Part shown: piece after piece, positions 1 through 9,900 of the stretch
Position numbering within the stretch: position 1 is the stretch's first letter
Layout: each line of letters starts with the position of its first letter
Assembly: GCA_964390795.1 (NCBI GenBank)
Contig: CAYMLQ010000181.1
Location: 1 to 11,186, forward strand
Direction: 5' to 3'
DNA length: 11,186 nucleotides
Origin: CAYMLQ01 sp964390795
Lineage (GTDB): Bacteria > Verrucomicrobiota > Kiritimatiellia > RFP12 > UBA1067
Notes under the pieces: generated by a model
The model's database searches: none
What the model was told of the DNA's origin: nothing
Seen by the model: only the letters and a program-made list of their open reading frames with translations
Position numbers and translations under genes: made by a program

Positions 1-619
1 CCAGCAGCCGCTCGGCGTACTCGGTAATCCTCAGCATCCACTGGCGCATCGGCTTGCGCACGACCGGGTGGTTGCCGCGCTCGCTGCGGCCGTCGATGAC
101 CTCTTCGTTCGCCAGCACGGTGCCCAGCGCGGGGCACCAGTTGACGGGGACCTCGGCGACGTAGGCCAGTCCTTTTTTATAGACTTGCTCAAAGATCCAC
201 TGCGTCCACTGGTAGTACGTGGGGTCGGTCGTGTTGACCTCGCGGTCCCAGTCATAGCTAAACCCGAGCGCCTTGATCTGCTCGCGGAACCGGTTGATGT
301 TGCGCTCGGTCGTGATGGAAGGATGGGTGCCGGTCTCGACCGCGTACTGCTCGGCGGGCAGGCCGAACGCGTCCCAGCCCATGGGGTGCAGCACATTAAA
401 ACCGCGCATGCGCTTGTAACGGCACAGGATGTCCGTAGCCGTATACCCTTCGGGATGCCCCACATGCAGTCCCGCGCCGCTGGGATAGGGAAACATGTCC
501 AGGCAGTAGAATTTGGGCTTGCCCGGCTCAAAGTCGTGTACTTTGAACGTCTTGTTCTGCTCCCAATGCTCCTGCCACTTTTTCTCGATCGCGGTGAAAT
601 CATAGTCTCGTGTGGTCAT
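1..619 (-). CDS. leuS: Leucyl-tRNA synthetase, N-terminal part (cut by window edge)
   Basis: Cytoplasmic class I aminoacyl-tRNA synthetase that attaches leucine to tRNA-Leu. Translating the minus strand from the ATG at 619 gives 206 codons without a stop up to the window edge; the complete enzyme is usually about 800-870 residues. Visible signatures: an N-terminal YDFTAIEKKWQEHWE helix, the substrate-binding stretch DMFPYPSGAGLHVGHPEGYT with the class I HIGH motif as HVGH at residues 52-55, the HPMGWDAFGLPAEQYA block at about 78-93, and VNWCPALGTVLANEEV at about 159-174, which starts the zinc/editing-side insertion typical of bacterial LeuRS. A modest GGAA lies 7 bases upstream of the ATG. 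The KMSKS loop, editing domain and anticodon-binding domain lie outside the window. No frameshift or missing motif is seen in the visible part. The identification is very secure. Confidence 0.97.
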   Translation of the reverse strand, partial: MTTRDYDFTAIEKKWQEHWEQNKTFKVHDFEPGKPKFYCLDMFPYPSGAGLHVGHPEGYTATDILCRYKRMRGFNVLHPMGWDAFGLPAEQYAVETGTHPSITTERNINRFREQIKALGFSYDWDREVNTTDPTYYQWTQWIFEQVYKKGLAYVAEVPVNWCPALGTVLANEEVIDGRSERGNHPVVRKPMRQWMLRITEYAERLL

Positions 620-647
620 AACAGGGTTCCGTGTGTTGAAAACATTT

Positions 648-676
648 AATATAGCATCTTGGAGGCGGAATTTCTA
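648..676 (-). promoter_or_regulatory. Candidate sigma-70-type promoter for leuS
   Basis: Reading the minus strand, TAGAAA (671-676; 4 of 6 matches to the -35 consensus) is separated by 17 bases from TATATT (648-653; 5 of 6 matches to the -10 consensus). Transcription would begin near 641, giving a leader of about 22 bases before the leuS ATG at 619. The position and AT-rich local composition fit. It is only a consensus match, and promoter preferences in this phylum are poorly known. Confidence 0.42.
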
Positions 677-682
677 GACGGC

Positions 683-788
683 TTTCTCGTGTCGCGTGTC
701 GCGACAGATTCAGGTTGCAAACGCGTCGGCAAACGCGCTACTGTTGACTGCTCAGGACACAAGCGATGAGAAACCGCGAAACGAGAAA
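683..788. repeat. 106-bp segment bounded by imperfect 14-bp inverted repeats
   Basis: TTTCTCGTGTCGCG (683-696) and CGCGAAACGAGAAA (775-788) are reverse complements at 13 of 14 positions. Pairing extends by about three more bases outside if one base is bulged. Inside lie a 7-bp tandem duplication CGTGTCG (688-694 and 695-701), a 10-bp perfect palindrome TGTCGCGACA (697-706), and a 9-bp direct repeat GCAAACGCG (717-725 and 729-737). No flanking target-site duplication is evident, so a MITE is possible but not demonstrated. The right arm overlaps the 5' end of the small ORF at 766. Confidence 0.5.
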
Positions 789-933
789 CGCCACCCGCAA
801 AAGGCCACACCCGCGTTGGTCTGATCTGGCTTCGCGCATGACGCCGCAAGAGCGCAAGGCGCTCCTGCTGGCCGCAGGCCTCTTTGTGTTAGGCATCCTC
901 GTCCGTTGGATCAGGCTCTGCCGACTGCATTAG
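766..933 (+). CDS. Small single-helix membrane peptide, 55 aa; possible ComEA-type N-terminal remnant
   Basis: The ATG at 766 follows an AGGA (754-757) at 8-base spacing and opens a 55-residue frame ending at TAG 931-933. Residues 1-24 are strongly basic. Residues 25-34 read MTPQERKALL and run into one hydrophobic helix (LLLAAGLFVLGILV), then a basic tail (RWIRLCRLH). The 'TP.ER.ALL + one transmembrane helix' pattern resembles, from memory, the N-terminus of ComEA-like helix-hairpin-helix DNA-binding proteins, but no helix-hairpin-helix follows. It could therefore be a genuine microprotein, a truncated remnant, or a chance frame. A second possible start is the ATG at 838, which lacks a good ribosome site. 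The N-terminal codons overlap the right arm of an inverted repeat. It is divergent from leuS and convergent with the giant gene; no convincing plus-strand promoter was found. Confidence 0.42.
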   Translation: MRNRETRNATRKRPHPRWSDLASRMTPQERKALLLAAGLFVLGILVRWIRLCRLH

Positions 934-937
934 ACCC

Positions 938-966
938 AATAAAAAAGGCCCCTCGCGCGAGGGGCC
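938..966 (-). terminator. Rho-independent terminator of the giant-gene operon
   Basis: GGCCCCTCGCGCGAGGGGCC (947-966) is a perfect 20-bp palindrome that forms a GC-rich hairpin. On the minus strand it is followed at once by six T (941-946) and TATT. It begins 10 bases after the stop codon of the giant gene (977-979), the expected position for its transcript end. On the plus strand the hairpin is followed by GTCTGTCC, a poor U-tract, so it is mainly a minus-strand terminator. Confidence 0.93.
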
Positions 967-976
967 GTCTGTCCGC

Positions 977-3900
977 CTACTCTGGGAAGGGCGCATCAAC
1001 CAGTGGATGCACGGTCACGCGCGGATCCCTCAGATTGATCTCCCAGCGGAAGAAAAAGCGTCTGGGATCAGAGCCGAACAGGATGTAGTTGAACGGGTTA
1101 GGCACGAACACCCTGCACGTATTATTCGCATCGAACGAGGCGTCGCTCAGCGAGTACTGCGCCAGCAGCTGCCACGTTTCGCCGGTCAAACTGCCCTTCG
1201 CCTGAAGCTTTAACACAGCCTCGCCCTGCAGCGACGTCTTCTTCGCGTCGTTCAACGCCATCCTCACCATCACATGGAAATTCGTTTCCGGATCAATCAC
1301 AAACTTGGTGACCGCCAATTCGAACGTGTTGCTGGCGGTCGGGTCAGCGTCGAGCCAGTACTGCTCGGTCATGGACAGGCGCTGGTTGTTGTAATACATC
1401 GGGACAAGCGCCCCGTCCTCAAAACCGAGTATCCAGTTTAAGACGGACGCGTTGTTCTCGTACTCCGCAAGGTCAGAGCGCAGCCGGATATCGGCGACGA
1501 CGCTGAGGTCGGATTGCAGGTTGAGGAAGTCGAACCTGTTCGTTCCCGCCAACTCGCTGCCGGGGGGCAACTGCTCGACCGTGTTCTTCGTGAGGGAGAC
1601 CAGACGGTACCAGTCATCAACCACATACTCGATGTTGGTGTCCGAGCCCAGCCGCATCTTCAGCGTATACAGGTTCTGCCGCTTGCCGTTCTGCGTAGCC
1701 TTGGTCAGCGTCATCAGTGACGTGATCAGCACATTCGAGAAGCCGGGTACGATCGCATCGCCGTCGGGCAACACCTGGCCGACGTTCGGAACGCCGGGCG
1801 TCCATTCCATCGGGAAGACCCAGTTAGTCGCGCTCGCCCCGTGTTCGTTAGTGACGCTCAGAGAACCGCCGAAGTACTCCTTGCCCACGTAAACGAACTT
1901 CTTCTGAGGGTCGTTCGCCGCCCACAGCGCTCCCGAGAACGCGCCGCCGGCTGAGGGATCCCAATCGTAGGCGATCGTCTGCTCGTACATCCCCTGCGGG
2001 CGCCTCAGGCGCAATCCGCCCGGCATGACGCTCGGCATGTACGACGAGAGCGACTGATATCCGAGATCCTTCTTGGGTAGCGCCGGAACCCCGGGCGGAG
2101 TCGTGGGCGTCGAGTTATCCCCGATCACAAAGAACGCATACCCGTTGGTCAGAGCGACTTGCGCCGGCAGGCCGGCGGGGATCGTAATGGTCCTCGTCGA
2201 ATAACCTGCCGTGGTCACCAGATCGACCTTCCAGCCGGCCAGGTCGACCCAGGCAGGCATGGCGATCTCGATATACCTGTTGTTCCAAATACCTGCAACC
2301 TCAACCCCGTTCGAGTATACCCAGTCGGTCGCGTTGACCTCATTGATCCAGACCGCTCCGAGTGGCACGCCGTACACGAAAAAGTAGGGTGACCAGCCCA
2401 GCTGGGCATACTTTACGTTCAGATCCAGAGGGTAGTACCACGACGGGTTTTCAAACGTTTCCTGCTGCTCGGTGAGCGGTATTCCGCCCATGTAATTAGC
2501 CCAGACGTAATACTGCACAACCTGATCGCGGTCCTGCCCAAGGATTCCGCCGATATGCTCGTCGGGCTCTCCTAACACTTCCGTTCCCTCCGGCACGGTC
2601 CGGTAAAGCGTCTCGTCACCAGACACTTGGAGCATGCGGCGCGTCACGGTGGCCGACGGCGACCAGTTACCTATACCCCAGGCATTGGTGCCAACCGTGT
2701 AACTGACGTACACCACGATGTTGGACGGCTCCATCTGGATGTTGCTCAGCCGAGCCTCCACGTCGATATCCTCGCCCTCCAGCGGCTGGTTGCGGTCGCC
2801 GTACGAGCCGTCAGCGTTCCTCACCAGCAGCTCCACGTTGACAATGTCGAAGCCGGGGAAGACGGGCTCGGAGATGGCGACCTCTTCAATGCAGACACGT
2901 CCGGTTCCGCTGCCGGTCACCGTGCCAAACTTGACGGCGTCGTAGCTTCGCCCGTCCTCCGGCTCGAACGTGAACAACTGATACAGCAGGTTCGTGATGT
3001 TTCCGAAGCTTTTAATTTGGAACCACTTGTCGGCCGGCGCATTCCAGCCGTCGCTCGACGCATAAAGATAGAGCGTGGCCGGCTGGCTGTTCGAGTAGGC
3101 CCGCGCGTAGAAGGAGATTTTGCCCAGTCCGTTGGTCAGCGTCGGCGACTCCAAGAACGGCTCGAACTCGTTCTGAGGCGGCGAGGCGTCCGCCGTCTTG
3201 CTGTTGTTCAGGAAGCAGCCGGCGGACTCGTCGAGCGCCACGCGGTTCGTGTCGGTCGAGGTGATCTTCGCATTGTACGCGCGCCACGCGTTGGGCTGTA
3301 GCACCGGCTCATCCCAGAGCACTGCATTGTCGATCTCAACAAACGCGTTGGTGGTGTTGCCGCTGCGGACGTTGACCACGCGGACATAGCCGTTCACCGG
3401 TGCGGCCAGGCCCATATAGGCGGACGCGTGCGTCCAGCCTACCGTGTTGGAAATCACAAACGACTCCACATCCTGCCAGTTATTCACGTCGCCATCCGGC
3501 GCGTACTGAACCGTCAGCCTCGCCGGCGCGCGGAGCACGCGGTAGTCGAACTCCAGCAGCCCCAAGCCGTTCTCCAGCCAGGGTGATCGGATCTCCTGAT
3601 CTTCCGTAACTCGAGCGCGCGAGTGGTCGAGCTGCACCTCGTTCGACGACGCATCCAAAACAACTCCAAGGACCTTATCGTCGAGCTGCAGCCACGTCGC
3701 GCCTCCATTCTGGCTGTAGGCCACGCCGTAACCTCCCAGGCCGCCCTCAAACGGCCCCGAGCCAACAGCGCCCACGCCGATCCGCAGCTCGAAAACATAC
3801 TCCCCGTTCCCGACAACGGTGCCAAACGACGGCACGTTCGTCACGGAGTTATCCAGCACAACCACGCCGTTGAGCTTCAGCTGCACATTGCCACTGAATT

Positions 3901-6900
3901 TCTCTCCGAACGTGTTGGTCTCGGCTGTGCCGCTGAGATAGATTTTGCCGCTGTAAACATACGTGGAGTTGGTGGGCCAGCCGGATGCGGTGTCGGCAAA
4001 CCTCGCACCTGACTGAATCGAGGTCATCGGATTGGGTGCGGTCTTATTGAACGGCCCGGGGACAAGTCCCTCGTTCAGCCCAGGTACAGACGACGAGACG
4101 ACCCACGCCTCCGTCGCACGCCACTCGCTGGGGTTGAACTCGCCGCGGCCGCTCTCCTTGCCGTGCCAGGAGTAGACGTCCATCTCGTCCACGACCACGT
4201 CCGCCGCGCCCCCCACCACCTGCAGCTTCACAAACTGAGCTTGCCAGGTGTTGGCCGGCACCGTCACCGACTGATAGGAGAAATTGTTTACAGAGACCTC
4301 AGTCAGAAACTGCCAGTCGGCGGTCGGCTCACTATTGTTCGCCTCAACGTAGGTCGTGTTCTGCACATAGACGCCGAGCTTCTGGTTCGGCACCACCGAA
4401 TAGATGCCCTTGGGCGTCACGCCGCCGTTTAGCGCGAACCGGCCGGCCGGAGCGAACCAGTTCGCCGCCTGGGTGGAAAACGGCGGCTCTGTGGTTTCGA
4501 GCACTTTCGTTTCCGTGCCGGTGCCTGAAATGTTCGCGCTCGAGTCGGTCGGGAAAAGCGAGATCGCAGAGAAACCCGACTGGCATTCGGAGGAGAGCAC
4601 GCCGAACGACCCGTACTGGAGCACCGGGCCGACGCTGTCCGTATGGGTCAAGCGTTCGCCGTCGGCATACCTGCATTTAATGAGCGTTTGCGAGCCGGTC
4701 ACGTTGTAAAACCGCAGCTCCATTGACGACGTCGAATTATCAATCCTCAGGTTCGAGACTTCATTGGACGCGAGGCGGTTGGCCGCGCCGTTCACCCACT
4801 GATACAACTCGTGCCGCACGCGCTTGTCGTATACCGCAACCAGATTATCATTGGTGTCGTTGATCTGGACGATGCGATACTCGTAGAAATTGTCCTTGTC
4901 CTGATAGTAGCCGACCAGCGAAATCGAGGGGTTGTCGGGCGACATGGAGTTAACCAGCGCCACAGCCTTCGCCCGGACCGCGTAGTTGAAGTTCGTGAAC
5001 CCGTAACGGTGATACGCGACGTCCGCATTGCTGGCCGTCTGGCCCAGGCGGCATTTGAACCTGAACTCCTTGAGACCGTCCGTCAGCGTCGCCGCCGAGT
5101 TGTGGACATACCCCAGCCCCAGCGCCCCGTCGCCGCCCTTCAGGCGCAGCGCCCGGTTCCTCATGACGACGCCGGGAATCGGGTTTTCCTTGTCGAACGG
5201 CCGCTCGACCACATAGGCGGCGCTGGCCGCCACCCAGTCCTGCGGCGTGGTAAACGGGTCGCGCCAATAGACGTCCGGAATGACGTTATAATTGTTGATC
5301 GGCTCAAAGAACCGCGTGTCCTCATTCGCCTCCCACGCGTCAAAATTATTCGGGTAGCTGGTCTTCGGATCCTGACCGTTACTTTCCGAGAAGAAATTCG
5401 CCGGAGCGGGCCACGCGTTAAAATTCTGATACTCCCCGCGCGTCGCCAGATATCTCAGCGTCTCCGTGTTGAAGGTGATCGCAATGTAGTTGCCGGAATC
5501 CACACCCACGCTCAACCGGCCGCGCCCGTCCGTCTCCACACACACGCCGCCGTACGGCACGCGACCGCCTGCGACCCCATCCAAACCGGCCCAGTAGGTC
5601 GCCGCCTTCGAGAACTGATTGCTCCCCGGCACGTACTCGTCCACGGCCTTGAAGCGCCAGGTCAGGTTCGTGAGGCCCCGGCCCGCAAGCGGCACCATCG
5701 CCCGCCACTCGTGGTCGCCGGTCAGCATCATTTCCACCGGCTCCGTAATCTGATCGGTCTCCGCATACAGCATGCCGTATTCCGAAGCGTACGGGCGCAG
5801 CCGGTTATAGAACTCCTGCCCGCCGTCATCGGCGCCGCGCAACCTGCGCGGCGACAGGCTTTCGGAGGCGTAGGGGAAATTCGCGGGCGAACCCGGAAGC
5901 CCCGTACCGGTATAATCCGGGGATATGTACACATACCCGGCGAACTCGCAGATGAAGAAATACTCCAAGTCGCCGACCTCTGAAAAGACCGGGAGGGACG
6001 CCTCATAACGCTCGCCGTTGCCCTGCTCGCCTGTCCCCTGCGCGTAGGCCATGTTGTTCGTCCGCCAGGGCTGGACCGACTGGTTCAGATACCTCCACCG
6101 GTAGACCGCCTTGAGCTGGCGCGAGTCGGTCGGCGCGTTCATGTCAGCGTTGTCAACATAGCACCGCAACTGGACAGCCGCCCCTACGGACGGATACCCT
6201 GGCGCAAACGCCACGTCCGTCTTAGAGATTGTCACGTCCGAAGGCGGGCGTGAGATGCGGATGTTGTCGATGACGATGAACGCCGTGTCCGGAGTCGTGA
6301 TCGACGGGTTGAGTTCGCCTGTCCGGCGGATCCTCAGCTTAATGCCGTTCCTGAAGTTCAACACCTGACTGAATCTCGTAAACTCATTCGTCGTAGCGGC
6401 GTTGAGATCCAGCACACTAATTGGCTCCCATTTGTAGTCCAAGTTGTTGGTCGAGGGAGGAAGGACAGTGGGGACAACGGCTTCCGTGCCGACGTCGTAC
6501 ATGTTCGTCGCGATCTCAACCGTGATCTGCCCAGGGGTCGAGTTGTTGATCGCCTCGAAGTAGATGGTTCCGATTCCGTTCGTCAGAATGGGGGATTCGA
6601 TCAGTGCGCCGGACTCGTATCTAAGGTTCGCCGCAAGATTCGAAGCGATGTTCGGCAACACTGGCGCGGCTGCGGGGAACTTGGGAGGAACCGAATTCCC
6701 GATATAGGCGGCGGATCCGGCGCGACAGGACAGCAGCTTCCACCCGGTACGGTGGAAATGGTTGGTACCGGCCAGCAGTGCCCTGTTGACAGGCGAGCCA
6801 CTCCCGGGCAACGGACCCTCGTGTACCCACACCGGATTCGGCGCGTTGGTCAGCGCGTAATCGTTGAAGTGCAGGAACCGGCTGTCGGACAAGACCGACG

Positions 6901-9900
6901 TTGCCGAACTGAAGAGCGCCGTAAGCGTGACGTCCGCCGCCGGCATCGTCACGGTGGTGCTCACAGCCGTGACGCTCGCCACATGGGCGGTGTCACCCGT
7001 CCACCGGTCAAAGGTTTTTTCGACCGGCACGACCGCTGTGATCTGCACCCGCTGGCCGTTCGTGAACGACCCGCCGCCAGTTCCGTTGTTAACCGTCAGC
7101 GTGTAGTAAATGTTGCTGTAGGTCGCGCTCACGGCAATGTTCGTGGGCGGCATCGTCACCAGGGTGCTCTGAGACGTAACGTCCCCCACGTATTGCGTCG
7201 CGCCCGTCCACCGGTCAAAGGCCATCCCAACCAAGTTGCTTGCCGCGATCGCGACCGCCTGGCCGTTCGTGTAGAAGCCGCCTCCGCTGCCGCTGGCCAC
7301 TGCGAGCGTGTACACGTCGGCGTAGGTCGCCGTCAGGGTCGCATGGGCGGCCGGCATGCTGATGATGGTGTTCGGGGACGTGACGCTCGCCACGTTTGCG
7401 GTGTCGCCCGTCCACCGTTCAAAAACCTTGCCTGCAAAGTTGCTGGCCGCAATCGACACCCACTGGCCGTTCGTATAGATACCGCTGCCGGTGCCGCTGT
7501 GTACCGTGAGCGTGTAGACGCTGATGTAGGTCGCGGTCAGCGCAATATCGGCCGCTGGCATCGTCACGACGGTATTCGACGCCGTGGCGCTCGCCACATG
7601 CGAGGTGTCGCCCGTCCACCGGTCAAAGACCTTCCCGACCAGATTGCTGGCCGCGATCGTCACCTTCTGCCCGTTCGTGTACGACCCGCCGCCGGCTCCG
7701 CTATTCACGGTAAGCGTATAGACGTTCAAATAAGTCGCCGTCAGCGCGATGTTGGACGCCGACATCGTCACGGTAGTGTTCAGCGACGTAACACTGGCCA
7801 CAGTCACGGTGTCGCCAGTCCACCGGTCAAAGATCTTCCCGACCAGATTGCTGGCCGCAATCGCCACGTGCTGACCGTTCGTGTACGACCCGCCGCCGGT
7901 TCCATTGCTCACCGTCAGAGTATAGTAAATATTGCTGTAGGTCGCCGTCAGCGCGATAGGGGTCGCCGGCATCGTCACGGTGGCGGTTTGAGAGGTGACG
8001 CTATCCACAAACTGAGTCGCCCCCGTCCACCGGTTGAAGGCCATCCCGACCACATTGCTGGCCGTAATCGCCACAGCCTGCCCGTTCGTGTACGACCCGC
8101 CGCCAGTTCCGCTATTCACGGTGAGCGTGTAGATATTCAAGTACGTCGCGGTGAGCGCGACAGAGGCCGCCGGCATCGTCACCGTAGTGCTCATCGACGT
8201 GACGCTCGACACAGTCGCGGTGTCTCCCGTCCACCGGTCAAAGATCTTCCCGACCACGTTACTTGCGAAAATCGTTACTTGCTGCCCGTTCGTGTACGAC
8301 CCGCTACCGGTTCCGCTGCTTACGGTGAGCGTGTAGGCCGTGATGTAGGTGGCTGTCAGCGCCACTTCGGATGCCGGCATCGTCACGGTAGTGCTCATCG
8401 ACGTGATACTCGACACAGTCGCGGTATCGCCTACCCAACGGTCAAAGAGCTTTCCGACCAGGTTGCTGGCCGTGATCGCCACGTGCTGCCCGTTCGTGTA
8501 CGACCCGCCGCCGCTGCCGCTATTCACGGTCAGCGTATAAACGTTCACATAGGTCGCGGTCAGCGCGATATGGGTTGCCGGCATCGTCACGACGGTATTC
8601 GAAGCCGTGACACTCGCCACATACTGCGTATCGCCCGTCCACCGGTCAAAGACCTTCCCGACCACGTTACTTGCGAAAATCGTCACTTGCTGCCCGTTCG
8701 TGTACGACCCGCCGCCGCTGCCGCTGTCCACAGCGAGCGTGTAATACGCGTCGGCATAGGTCGCGGTCAGAGTGATATCGAAGTCGGGCATCGTCACGGT
8801 GGCGGTCGAAGACGTGACGTTATCCACATACTGCGTCGCCCCCGTCCACCGGTCGAAGACCTTGGCGAACACGTTGCTTGCGGCAATCGTCACCCCCTGG
8901 CCGTTCGTATACGACCCGCCGCCGCTGCCGCCGTTCACCGTGAGCTTGTATAAATCCGCACCCGCAAAGAAGACGGTTTGCGTCGCAGTTGTGAACGGCG
9001 TGCGCCCTTCGGAGGGGTAGCCCGCATAGCCCTGTCCGGTATAATCCGGCGACTGATACCAGTACCCGTCGAAGTCGCACACGACGTAGAACGTCAAGTC
9101 GCCCCCCAGCAGCTCGGGCGGCAGCGTCGCCACGTACAGCTCGCCGTTCCCCCGGCCGTCGCCCGCATCGGAAAGAGCCAGGGATATGTTTTGCAGAACG
9201 TTGCTCATCGCCCCTAGGTTGTGCCACTTATAGTAACCTGTGAGCGTCCTCGAGGTGGTCGGCGCATTCGTGTCCACATTGCTCACGGAACAACGGAGGG
9301 TGTAGTTCCCGCCCTGATTGCGCGCCTCGGTGTCGTAGACCACCACATCCGCCGGCGGCTGGGAAATGCGGATGTTATCGATGACCGCGAAAGCGGAATC
9401 GATATTCGCCGCCACATTGACGGTTGTGCGTCGGATGCGTATTTTGGCGGGTGCGCGGACGTTCAAGAGCCTGCTGTACCGCAGGAAATCGTTAGAGGTT
9501 GCTGCCGCTAACGTATGCACGTCCACTGTTTCCCAGACATAGTTCAGGTTGTTCGTCGCGGGGGGAGCGACCGTGGGAATGATGACCTCCGTATCCACAT
9601 TGATCATGTTTGTGGCGATCTCAACAGTGATCTGATTCGTATAGGCGGCAAGGTTGTTGATCGCTTCGAAATAGATCGTGCCGATGCCGTTGGTAAAGAC
9701 CGGCGATTCTATTAAGGCCCCCAAATCGTTGCGCAGGTTCGCCGCAAGGTTCGAGGCGATAGTTGGCAGCGTTGGCACGGTCACCGGAAAAACCGGAGGC
9801 GGAACACGTCCCAGATAGGCCGCGCACCCCGTGCGGCACGACATGAAACGCCACCCCGTACGATGAAAATGATTCGTTCCAGCCAGCAAGGCCCTGTTGC

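Noticed and set aside
31..649. Long alternative frames over the leuS region (minus 31-603 and plus 68-649)
   Set aside because: Both are shadows of leuS, whose own frame is open to the window edge and shows the HVGH and WDAFGLPAEQYA motifs.
4811..5983. A 390-codon plus-strand frame antisense to the giant gene
   Set aside because: Arg/Val-rich with no recognisable domain; it lies opposite a region with clear LamG-like coding content and is explained by GC-rich antisense codon bias.
6911..8950. CRISPR-like reading of the regular repeats
   Set aside because: The 204-bp period has no spacers and stays in frame throughout; it encodes a tandem protein domain.
6752..8953. A 733-codon plus-strand open frame, rich in Arg, His and Gly, antisense to the repeat block
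   Set aside because: It mirrors the 204-bp repeat: a frame free of stops in one unit stays free in all ten. Its composition is non-protein-like and the sense strand encodes clear domains.
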